Assembly: GCA_963210315.1 (NCBI GenBank)
Contig: OY723269.1
Location: forward strand, 930,001-994,000
Reading direction: 5' to 3'
Source: Rhynchopus euleeides
Taxonomy: Eukaryota; Euglenozoa; Diplonemea; Diplonemida; Diplonemidae
DNA: 64,000 nucleotides
A program made the translations under genes and the position numbers. This document shows positions 46,214-55,155 of the stretch, piece by piece; within the stretch, counting starts at the first letter, position 1; every line of letters begins with the position of its first letter. The notes under the pieces were generated by a model, which was given only the letters and a program-made list of their open reading frames with translations, did not search any database and was not told the DNA's origin.

Positions 46214-47813
46214 TGGCGATGGCATTGCCTTGCTGAGTGCCTGCCTGCCCTACTGGGGGCCCCTCCCCTCCCCTCACCGCTGACCCTGCTCCCCGGCTGC
46301 TCCGCTGCGGCAGGCGGGAGGGGGGGGGGGGGGGGGCGAGCGGGTCGGGGCAACCTCCTCTTCCCTTCCCGATCGCCGCGAGCAGGGTGAGGCGCTTATA
46401 CTTTTTTAGATTAATATCAGCCAACAGCTGTGTGTAGTCCAGCAGCTGTGGGATGTGCCAAATGGGAAAGCCTGTGTGTTCTGCTGGAGATACGGTTGCT
46501 GGTGGGCTTATTGCTGGGCGAGGGGGGGGGGAAAGGGGGGCAGTGTAAATCCCACTCCACCCCGCCTTTGGTGGCAGTGGCTGCGGCTGTGGCGTTCACA
46601 CTGAACCCCCTCTCTCTCCCCCCCCCCCCTCCCTTCTCACTCTCTCAACCCGCACAGCCCTCCGCCTGTTGTATTGTACCAATAATTCCTTCTCCCACCC
46701 CCCCCCCCCTCCCTCCCCCTGTGTCTTAGCTGTTCCCGAGCGCGCTGCACACCCGCCCCGCCCCCTGGGTGTTTGCAGCGCCCATGTTTGTAATACCCCA
46801 TGTCCCCTCCCCGTGCCAAAACGGGCAGGGCTACTTCCCCCCCATGTGGGACGTTTTCCGGCTCTTTTATCCCCTGTGCAACCCAGGGCCTACTTCCACT
46901 GACTGACGAGCTGTGACTGGTCGTGAGACCCCCCATGTGCACCCACCCCCCTCCCCCCCCCCCCCCGGTGCAAACCAAGACCCACACTCGCCCACTCGAT
47001 GCCGGGAGGCGTGAAGGATCCTATGCAGTAGGATGCGCCACCCTCACCCCCACACCCGCAGCCCCGCAGCCCCCCCTCTGCATATCGTAAAAAGGGATTG
47101 TCTCAGATTGCAATGGATCATATTGCGAGGAGGTGCTGGGAGATTTGCCTTCCCCAAGGCGCTTTCACCCCCGACAATCAAAACACACCCTTCATATCGA
47201 ATGAAGGGCTGCCGGGCTCTTCTTAATGCACCCCCTCTCTGCGCAGGAAAATCACCCCCACCGCAACGAGTGAAGGGTGATCATTCTTGTGCTCTCTTCT
47301 ATATAAGGTGTCCGCTGGCCCATTGCATGTTGATCGCGACGAGACCTTGCCCACGGGGGGTAGGCAAGGTACAAGTTGTGGTATGGAAAATTAGGATGGG
47401 GTCTGAGAGGGTAACAAGGCCACAGATCATGTTATAGTGGGGGTATTTCCGGGTTCCGACACATTCTGGACCGGTTTTTCATATTTTTTTGGCCCAAAAA
47501 TGACCTCCGAGGGAAAGTGGAATTTTGGGGTTTGTCCCCCACCGCCTCACCCCCTCACCGCGACCAAACCAAACACAACACATCCACCACTACCACTGCC
47601 CCCTCCTCAGGTGTAGAAGGGCATATCAGGCCCACCGCCACCGCCACCGCCACACCCTCTCTAGTTCACCTTTATTTAGAGCACCTATTCCTATCCCCGT
47701 TGCTCTGCCTCTGCCTCTATCTCTCTCGACTTCCACACCCCCCCTCTCTCTCTCTCTCGAGCTTTTTCTCTCTCTCCGTCCCCGTGGAGGGTTAGGGTAT
47801 CAAGGCATACACA
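46214..47813. other. intergenic with repeat fragments
   Basis: No gene seen. A diverged R1 fragment lies at 47123-47185 and the GCAACGAGTGAAGGGTGATC motif (R2) at ~47270-47305. Long pyrimidine tracts run from 46600 and from 47690 to 47780, with a possible acceptor AG at 47794. Confidence 0.5.
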
Positions 47814-48251
47814 ATGTCCGTTCCGACAGCACCGCCTGCCCCTTCGGCACCGCCTGCGCCTCAGGGTGTGGAGCCTGCCAACCCTTATATCGCGCAGCCG
47901 CCGCCTGCACAGCCGAACCCATACACGACACATGTGGTTCCGCAGCCCGGGCCGCCGCAGCAGGCGATGCCCACAGCGAACACGCCACTTTACCCACAGC
48001 AGCAGGTGGTGTATGGGCAGCAGCCGTACTACGGCCCCCCCCCTGCGGGCTACCCGCCCCCAGGCAAGGGCGGCAAGGGGCGTGGCAAGGGGAGGTACGG
48101 CCGCGGCGGGTACTACCCGCCCCCGCCACCCGGGCATCCCTACCCGGCGCAGCCGCCGCCGCCGAAGAACAACGATGCGGATGTGGGGGCTGCGGCGTGT
48201 GCGGGGTTCCTCGCGGCGTGCTGCCTGTGCTGCATGTTGGAGGGGCGGTGA
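47814..48251 (+). CDS. Pro-rich protein with CYSTM-like cysteine tail
   Basis: A protein of 145 residues. Residues 1-85 are Pro/Gln/Tyr/Ala-rich (PYYGPPPAGYPPP type), residues 86-105 a Gly/Lys/Arg patch (GKGGKGRGKGRYGRGG), then more Pro. The end is a short hydrophobic Cys-rich helix, AAACAGFLAACCLCCMLEGR. This order matches cysteine-rich transmembrane (CYSTM) stress proteins and Pro-rich tails that sit at membranes through a palmitoylated Cys cluster. The match is architectural. Direction and composition match neighbouring genes; start MSVPTAPP at 47814. Confidence 0.75.
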   Translation: MSVPTAPPAPSAPPAPQGVEPANPYIAQPPPAQPNPYTTHVVPQPGPPQQAMPTANTPLYPQQQVVYGQQPYYGPPPAGYPPPGKGGKGRGKGRYGRGGYYPPPPPGHPYPAQPPPPKNNDADVGAAACAGFLAACCLCCMLEGR

Positions 48252-48641
48252 GGTAGAGCCGAGTCTGGTGTGAATGGGAATGGGGTGGATGTGTGTCTCG
48301 GGGAGAGAGGGGGGGGGGGGGAGGAGTGGGAGGGTGTGTGTGTGTGTGTGTGTGTTGTGCTGCTGAAAAAGAGATAAAAATATTGGAAGATCGTTTTCCA
48401 GACATTTTCCCTTGGTGTGTTCGGTTGCTCCCCCCTCCCCCCCTTCTTTTCTCTCCCCCCCCCCCCTCTCTCTCTCTCGCTGCCCGTCGAGAGCGGCCCC
48501 AAATTGTTTTGTTGTTTGGGGTAGCAGTGCTGGCATTGCGGAGTGTCCCCGAGAGTACACAACGTGAGCACCGGGCCCCCATATATACTTCACCGCATGG
48601 AAACAGTATCAAGCAGGATAGCAGGGATCTAAGTACCTTTA

Positions 48642-48749
48642 GGGGGTCTTCGCTGGCCGTTATCCTTCGTCAATCTCCGTCAGTTTTCAGCTAATTCAAC
48701 AGGAAATTCACCAAAATGCACTGACGATCACCCCGTAGCGAAGACCTCC
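48642..48749. mobile_element. 108-bp GGGGGTCTTCGC mini element
   Basis: Complete copy of the family, flanked by a TTA duplication at 48639-48641 and 48750-48752. One terminal base has changed (GACCTCC for GACCCCC). It supplies the empty-site reference for the interrupted copy at 1604-2135. Confidence 0.85.
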
Positions 48750-48803
48750 TTAATGCCTTTCGCTTGTGATGCCTATGCCCCCCCCCCCCTCCTCCTCTGC
48801 TTG

Positions 48804-48862
48804 CATTGCGAGAAGGTGCTGGGAGACTTGCTTTTCCATTCCCTCTCGACGATCCAACCCCC
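48804..48862 (+). repeat. dispersed repeat R1, partial
   Basis: GCGAGAAGGTGCTGGGAGAC through CTCGACGATCCAACC, followed by a C run; the 5' part of R1 is absent. Confidence 0.7.
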
Positions 48863-49845
48863 CCCCCCCTCCCCCCCGGGCCCTTTGCGTCGCCCCATCT
48901 GCTGGCGCATCTCGTGTTTTGGCCTGTTTGCCATGTCCTGTGCGGTGCTGCATCCTCTCGCAGTGGCAGTGTTGTCTCTCTGTGTGCCCTTTGTCTACAC
49001 GGTGGACTCCAGCGGGGGTAGGGTAACCCTTTTCGGGAGTCTCAACTAGGGGGAGTCCAACTCCCGCTAGCGGGAGTATAGACTCCCGCTAGCGGGAGTC
49101 TATACTCCCGCTAGGGGGAGTCTGACTCCCCCTAGCGGGAGTCTTTTCACCTATTTGAACGATTTTTGAACGATTTTTGGCCGTGCTCGTAGCATTCCCC
49201 GTTGAGGGGGTCGCTATTTCGTGTTCTCCTGGCCGCACGGAGGCATTGCCTTACGTCGCCTCTTCCTCTTTTCCTTTGGTGGTGTGTTGGTCTGGCACAG
49301 AGGGCGGGACCGTGCTGATATGCACAGTGACGACTCTCCCTTTTGTTTTGTGCCCGCCTCCACCGAGATTCGGCTGATGCCTCTCAGACTGGGGGCGGGC
49401 GGTCGCCGACCCTTTTCTGTACGAGGTTTTCCACAGGCTGCACACCTGCCCCGCGGCTGTGTGGCAGTCTTCGCGGAGTGCAATGCGAAGGTCTGGCCTG
49501 ACGTGGTGTGACTATTTAGACTCCAGGTGTCTCCACCCTTCCTGGTCTGGGGAGCCTCGGTACCCAAGCAGTTTTCGGTCATGCCCTGGACCACGGCCGT
49601 GCTAGACTCCTGGTGCAGGCACCCGTCATGGTCCGGGGACGGCCCCCCCAGGCAGTTTAACGTCTTACCCAGGACTTGTTTTTTTTTTCCCGGAGTCTGA
49701 CTCCCCCTAGCGGGAGTCTTTTCACCTATTTTCACTCATTTTTCCCATGATACCTATGCAATGTGGCACTCGTCACTGAAGTACAGCCACACCAAACGAA
49801 ACGGACGTTTCCACCCATCCCAGCTCGCAGACCTGATTCACAAAA

Positions 49846-50226
49846 ATGGGGAAGACGACAACGAAGCCGGCAGCGAAGCCGGCGGCAAAGTCGATTAAGA
49901 AGAAGAAGAGCGCAGAGAGTCCCGAGGCTGCGGAGGCGACGAACATTGTGCATGATTTTTGCACGGCCTTCCCTGTTAAAAAAGGGGGCAGTGTGCTGAC
50001 ACTGGGATCCATTAGAAGGCTCCTAGCAACGGTGTTGAGCAAGGAGCTCCACCAGCACAGCACCCAGGTGGCCAACGCAATCATCGCCATGTCTTCCCTG
50101 ACATGGATAAGTTCGCTGTCAGGGAAGTCGCAACGATGCGGAAGGAGGGCGCTCTCCGTCATATACAAGGTGGAGGCGAAGTATGGCAAGGTGCAGGATA
50201 CAAACGTGTCGTCGGGGGCAGCCTGA
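49846..50226 (+). CDS. small basic protein, weakly histone H2B-like
   Basis: A frame of 126 residues. The N-terminus is a Lys/Ala/Pro tail (KPAAKPAAKSIKKKK), followed by helices. The segment LTLGSIRRLLATVLSKELHQ (about 52-71) recalls the H2B pattern of a Leu/Arg/Thr-rich helix followed by a (E/D)LxxH turn and a final helix. After about residue 85 the resemblance ends and the sequence looks out of frame. It lies inside a mobile-element complex. It could be a captured or decayed histone-fold gene, a transposon DNA-binding protein, or chance; the H2B reading is by eye only. Confidence 0.35.
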   Translation: MGKTTTKPAAKPAAKSIKKKKSAESPEAAEATNIVHDFCTAFPVKKGGSVLTLGSIRRLLATVLSKELHQHSTQVANAIIAMSSLTWISSLSGKSQRCGRRALSVIYKVEAKYGKVQDTNVSSGAA

Positions 50227-50491
50227 AGCCGCGAATGATCGCGACACGGGCGAACGGCTTGGCACCGTGGGTCTGGATAGATGCTGGAGTTCGGCCGGGT
50301 GAAACCGGAAGTCGCAGCAAAATTTGCCCCCCCAGATTTCTTCCTCAAACCCACCCGTGGGCTGATCCGGCCTTGCACGGTGGACTCCAGCGGGGGTAGG
50401 GTACCACTACCGGGTTTAACCCTTTTCGGGAGTCTCAACTAGGGGGAGTCCAACTCCCGCTAGCGGGAGTATAGATCAGCAGTGGGCAACA

Positions 50492-52297
50492 ATGAGGCGA
50501 TGCGGGGGGCGAGGGCACCGATGCTCACTGTGCGACATCCCAGAAGAACGCTGGTATCAACAGGTGCATCGATACCCGCACCTGACTCTCTCTGAGATGA
50601 AAGAGGCTGGCTACCCCTCCCTCTTGGCAGGTGTGCTTCCCAATGCCCGCTACGTCACCCCAGCACTCCATGACTGCAAGGGGCTCGCCATGCGGCTGAT
50701 CAGGGTACTGGATGACAGGGGTGGAGCTTGGGGGTTTTTTCGGGTCAGCTGACCTAATTTTCTGCAGGCCCTCACAAAAAATCAGGTCAGGGGTAAAAAG
50801 AAAAAAAAATATAGATTTTCGGGAAACCGGAAAAGTTGGCTCCTCGCCTTGGGGCCTCAAGGTGACCAGGAGGCGTTTCGTGAGCAAAGTGACCCCAGCG
50901 ACATGAGCACAGGCCTCAAACAGTCACAATAGAGGACAAATGAAGCTGCCCAACCCGTACCGTGCAACAGACGTTTACTACCGTGGCCTCCGGTGGCTGG
51001 GGGGCTCCGCCCCCCAGACCCCCCTGTGGCATGTGCCTGTCTTGTACCCAAGCCCTTTACATCAGGGAATCTCAGTATCCTCAGGAGGACGCAGCCAACT
51101 CACACAGAATCCGTACGCCCGCAAGTCACAGATGTTCACTACCGTGGCCTCCGGCGGCTGGGAGCTCCGCCTCCCAGACCCCCCCTACGGCATGTGTTTG
51201 TCTTGTAACCAAGTCCTTGCGCGTCCGGGGCTGCATATCGGTTCCGGTACCTCGCGGGAGGCTGGGCCCGAGCACTGATCTCTGAGACGAACCGGGGGGG
51301 AACCCATAAGAAAAAATTGGCTGACCCGATCTGACCCGATCCAGCCCGCAACCCCATATTTCAAGCTCCACCCCTGCTGGATGAGACAACAAAAAAATAT
51401 TCGACAAGACCTGTACAAACCTTGCACTGAATGTGTCGCAGCATGGGACAGGTGCTCAGTTCCGGAAGGTCGTGCTTGCCTGTCACAGGACACACCTACA
51501 AGGGCTTGTTCCGCTACCTCTTTGTCTCCCTTGCAGACCTCATGCATTTCCGGTATGCAGACATCCCCTGGCGCTTCTGGGGATGCAAGGATGAGTCAGC
51601 CCGGATTCCCTTCTTGCGTGCTCGGATCTCAGGGCATATATTTCACTGGTTGATGGAGCATGCCGAAAAGGGATCAACGCGCAATGCCTACGTACACAGT
51701 CTCCATCATTGGTGGGCTCCAGAAGATGCAGTGCCTCTGCAGAACAACGACGAATTTGAAGAAGCAGAGAACGGACATCGCAAGAAAGATGCCGTTACAA
51801 TCGCCAGCTCCGCAATTTACGAGAGAGATCTTGCGATGGCAGAAGAGAAGCGGCGCGCATCGGGCATGCCTTGGAAGGTTGCGCACCTGTCGCAGGACGG
51901 GATCCTCGGGTATAGAGAAGTCATCCTGTGTCCGTGTCTGCACACCCGACACGCTCATAGATTGGCTGTGTATGTTCTTTGCACACAGTTGACACAGCTG
52001 CAGAAGGGGTTTGTGCACTGCAACACACAGGACTTCGTTGAACCCATCAGCGCGCCCTACTTCCTGTTCCGGTTCCCCGAAGGACACCGCAAATTATCGC
52101 TCTGCTTGTGCAAAATGCCAATCCCGCTGGGGGCGACTTTCACACCATTCGTGTCATCCGAGGCGACTTTGAGCACGCTTGACCAACGCGCACAGCAGGA
52201 GGGGGATGACAGTTCTGACGAAGAAGATGAGGCCTGCAGGATGGCTTGTCTTGCCCAAGGTGTAACACAACTACGACAGGCGATGGCCGCACTTTGA
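50492..52297 (+). pseudogene. unknown element-borne gene broken by a hAT-type insertion
   Basis: Two open parts, 50492-50752 (which runs into the insertion) and 51431-52297 (288 residues), share one frame once the 661-bp insertion and its 8-bp duplication (669 bases, a multiple of three) are discounted. A single TGA just before 51431 remains. Visible content: Cys pair CSLC near the start, RYPHLTLSEMKEAGYPS, ARYVTPALHDCKGLAMRLI, then FRYADIPWRFWG and an acidic C-terminus DDSSDEEDEAC. I recognise no family. Its position between the inverted ends makes a transposition or cargo role possible. The second half alone may still be translated from the ATG at 51431. Confidence 0.6.
50716..51376. mobile_element. 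hAT-type nonautonomous element (661 bp)
   Basis: Terminal inverted repeats CAGGGGTGGAGCTTG, flanked by a perfect 8-bp duplication CTGGATGA (50708-50715 and 51377-51384). CAGGG ends with 8-bp duplications are the hAT hallmark. Inside are two ~100-base direct repeats around ACCGTGGCCTCCGG (about 50975 and 51135). No transposase is encoded. Confidence 0.9.
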
Positions 52298-52612
52298 CAC
52301 CTCAAATTCTAACCGCTCACCTCCGCAGGTGTAGCCGCTACCAGGAGGATAGGTAGGTAGTCCAGAGTCCGGGGAAACTGACAGAAGCAAAACAAGCCCC
52401 TCCCCATCCCTCTTCCACCATGATTTTACCCCCCACGCCAGTAGACTGTAACTATATCATGGGAAAAATGGATGAAAATAGGTGAAAAGACTCCCGCTAG
52501 GGGGAGTCAGACTCCCCCTAGCGGGAGTATAGACTCCCGCTAGCGGGAGTCTTTGACACCCGCTCAGACTCCCGCTCCCAGACTCCCGCTAGGGCCGCTG
52601 GAGTCCACCGTG

Positions 52613-53026
52613 TAGCCAAATTTGTGATATTGCTTTTGCCGCCCATCGAAGATGGGCGTGGGGTGGGAGGGAGGGTGAAGGTTGCCTCTCTTTTGCTTTT
52701 TTGCCGTTTCCGTGTGCCAATAATAGCAGAAAAAGAGCAGCAAATAAAGAGGAGCCGTGGTGATGTGCTCAGTGTGCAGTGCGTGTGCCTCGGAGATTGT
52801 TTCGCTCAGTGGTGCATGTGGCAGATAGGGGTGATGTCGTGCCTTGTCTAGTGGGGCACCCCCAATAAGAATGGAACCTGAATACGAACAGTGCTGCTGC
52901 CCGTTCGCTCAATTGCCAGACAGATGCATTGCAATCTTTGGATTGTTGACGCGTGGCAAAGCCGTCAGAGTGACAGATAGCCCCCGCCATGCTGCCTGCT
53001 TGTCACCAATTGCAATGCCAGTATAT
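52613..53026. other. intergenic, no feature seen
   Basis: Unique sequence between the CACGGTGG element and the GGGGGCC mini element; short frames only. Confidence 0.4.
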
Positions 53027-53135
53027 GGGGGCCTTCGCTACCAAGTGTGACTGAGTGAGAAAAAGTGAGCCACGGCGCACTTCCCCTCACTGGCTGACGA
53101 GCAGTGACGAGTAGTGACTGGTAGCGAGGGCCCCC
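53027..53135. mobile_element. 109-bp GGGGGCC mini element, second copy
   Basis: Ends GGGGGCCTTCGCTACC and GGTAGCGAGGGCCCCC, flanked by TAT on both sides. Orientation is opposite to the copy at 18126. Both copies lie close to a TGGTGCCCC transposon end. Confidence 0.85.
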
Positions 53136-53195
53136 TATTGTTTTTGTTGGTGTGGCCGTTTTCGCCCCTTCTATGCACCCCAGAACTACCTTCAA

Positions 53196-54488
53196 TGGTG
53201 CCCCTGACGACCCCATATTGCGTAGTTTGTGCGTAGTGAAAAGGGGGGGGGGTCTCATTTTTTGGTCCCCTTTTCCGGCCTCAGCCAGTTCTCTGTCTCT
53301 TTGCCGGGTTCCCAAACTCAAGGAGTTCTTGCTGTTCCGGGGTCAGTGCGGGTGCAGGCGCTTCAGGTGCTGCAGGTGCTGCAGGTTCTTCAGGTTCTTC
53401 AGGTGCTGCAGCGCTGGCAGCCTTCGGTGCGGGTTTCGACGCCGGCTTTGCAGCTGTCTTTCGGGGTGCCCTTTGGCGCGGTGCCTGCTTCAGCTCGTCG
53501 GGATGATCCAGCTTCTTCTTCAGTGTCTTGCAGCTCGTTGCGTGGCGTAGAAATGCATCGGTACTGCTCAATTTTCCGACGTGGCTCGGAATCTTTTTCT
53601 TGCAGCTGCAGGTAACGACACCATGCCCAACAACAATCCCCAGACCGTCGAGGGAGAGTGGGCGCCTGGATCCCGTGACACAGATCTCTAGTGCCGTTGT
53701 GATCCCCTCTGATAACGTCTCCTGGACGTTGTCAGCGGAGGTTGCCTGTGTGGCGGTGACCTCCGTATACCCCGCGGGGTCCCGTGCCAGCAGCGCCTTC
53801 TTCAGCTTTTCGTCGACCCCTCGGTCGACGCTCGCCTTAATGTCGAGGGCCACCTTCAGGGTGGCACCTTGCATCGCCCTGAAGGCTGTGAGCGTATCAT
53901 CACTTGCAATCTCCAAGGTGTTCTCCCCGTGTTCGAACTGCACCGACCCAACCACGACTGCGTCCTTGCCACAGAGAAAGGAGTGCGCTCTCCAGATCGC
54001 TCGGACGCGCCTCTTGTAGTCCCGCTCACTCTCGGATTTTTTGCGACCCTGTTTGGGAGGAAGGCGTGTCTCAAACGCCTTCCACACGGTGTCGAACGTG
54101 TCGACACTCGTCATTGTTGTTCCTAGGTGCAGTGTGGATGATGGAGTGTGTGTGTAGGTTTTTTTTCGGGGCATCCGGACCATCTCTGCAGCTGTTGTTT
54201 CGTAGAAGTGTGTAGGGGGTACTACGCGGCTCCTGGAGCTCACTTCCTTCCCAGGTGTTTCTGGGCATGGGGCAACCTTGCCCAGGTGTTTCCCCTGTTC
54301 TTTCGGACGGTACATAGTGAGTTCTGGCAATATTTTTTTTTCTCGGTCAGCGCAGTGCCTCCAGTCCTGTCTCAGTAGCCACACAGAAAGGGGGACCAAA
54401 AAAAACTGGGGGGGGACCAAAAAGCGAGACCCCCCCCCCAGATTGCGTAGTTTGTGCGTAGTGAAAAGGGGGTAAATCAGGGGCACCA
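53196..54488 (-). mobile_element. TGGTGCCCC transposon, copy C (fullest)
   Basis: 1,293 bp with ends TGGTGCCCCTGA and TCAGGGGCACCA, flanked by a perfect 5-bp duplication TTCAA (53191-53195 and 54489-54493). A directly repeated subterminal motif, TTTTCACTACGCACAAAC in the gene direction, sits about 20-25 bases inside both ends. One gene fills the interior. Copies A and B are deletion derivatives. I cannot place the family in a known superfamily. Confidence 0.9.
53281..54114 (-). CDS. transposon-encoded Cys-His protein of unknown family
   Basis: A protein of 277 residues. Residues 1-70 are basic and helical with Trp/Arg (SERDYKRRVRAIWRAH). Residues 70-165 form a compact domain with DEKLKKALLA and RPLSLDGLGIVV. 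A Cys-His cluster follows: Cys169, Cys171, His191, Cys195 (C-x-C-x19-H-x3-C), a plausible zinc site. The tail is Lys/Ala/Pro-rich and ends KRQRTG, a likely nuclear signal. There is no visible DDE/D signature, so it may be a DNA-binding partner protein rather than a full transposase. The frame is open upstream to the element end; MTSVDTF at 54114 is the first ATG after pyrimidine-rich DNA and where homologous coding content begins. It is the only intact copy in the window. Confidence 0.75.
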   Translation of the reverse strand: MTSVDTFDTVWKAFETRLPPKQGRKKSESERDYKRRVRAIWRAHSFLCGKDAVVVGSVQFEHGENTLEIASDDTLTAFRAMQGATLKVALDIKASVDRGVDEKLKKALLARDPAGYTEVTATQATSADNVQETLSEGITTALEICVTGSRRPLSLDGLGIVVGHGVVTCSCKKKIPSHVGKLSSTDAFLRHATSCKTLKKKLDHPDELKQAPRQRAPRKTAAKPASKPAPKAASAAAPEEPEEPAAPAAPEAPAPALTPEQQELLEFGNPAKRQRTG

Positions 54489-54736
54489 TTCAAACTACCT
54501 TATTTTTTACCCATTTTTTAGGCGTCAAAAATGGACATGTCATATGCAGCAAGGGGGCAAACCACTCCCCAAATTTTGCTCAATGATTCCACGGCAAGCC
54601 AGATTTTCTGATCAATTAGTTTGTTTGAGTATGTTCCTGGCCCTTGTTTGGAAAGTAGATGACCCCTGGCTGGAGAGGACGGTTGTGCTCGACCGGACGG
54701 AGAGAGAACCTTCTCCATAACCACCACCACTCCACA

Positions 54737-55093
54737 ATGCCACTAGTGGCAGGAAGGCCGGGTGTTACAGGCCTCAACCAGGGTTCCAAGGCTCTCCACT
54801 TCCTGGCTGCGTCAGGGATCACCGGGTACAGCGAGCAGGATTACCTGTCCCGACACCCAGCATGTACCACCGGAAGAACCCGAAACAGCAGCCCCCCCCT
54901 CATGGGGGTTGCAAGAGGCACGGAAATCCTCCTGAGGTTGTGTGGGCGGTTAAGCCCAAACTCGCCATCGGGGGTACACTGGTCGAGCGCGCCAGCACTG
55001 GTCACAGTGAACAAGATAGTTGGCAGCGCTTTTGGTGACAACCACAATCTACCTTGTCTTGTTGTGAAGACTGTGCGCACAAACAACGCCTAA
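54737..55093 (+). CDS. short hypothetical frame
   Basis: An open frame of 118 residues from the ATG at 54737. Composition is less G+C-biased than neighbouring genes and no motif is recognised (MPLVAGRPGVTGL start, CLVVKTVRTNNA end). It lies between a transposon and the surface-protein gene and may be a relic or chance. Confidence 0.25.
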   Translation: MPLVAGRPGVTGLNQGSKALHFLAASGITGYSEQDYLSRHPACTTGRTRNSSPPLMGVARGTEILLRLCGRLSPNSPSGVHWSSAPALVTVNKIVGSAFGDNHNLPCLVVKTVRTNNA

Positions 55094-55155
55094 GGCCCTT
55101 ACCTTTTAATGACATTTTGTGATGTGTCCTTTTCAAGATCACCACACCGCAGGTT

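Larger units (their letters stand above)
48998..52612. mobile_element. CACGGTGGACTCC inverted-repeat element complex
   Basis: It begins CACGGTGGACTCCAGCGG and ends with the reverse complement at 52612. Both subterminal regions (about 150-170 bases) are stacked CTCCCGCTAGCGGGAG and GGGGGAGTC palindromes followed by TCTTTTCACCTATTT. A further left-end copy is at 50376 and an internal piece of the subterminal region at ~49690-49750, so two elements may be nested: 48998 outer and 50376-52612 inner. No clear duplication flanks either. Another left end starts at 63953. The content is a histone-like frame (49846) and a broken gene (50492-52297). Confidence 0.75.
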
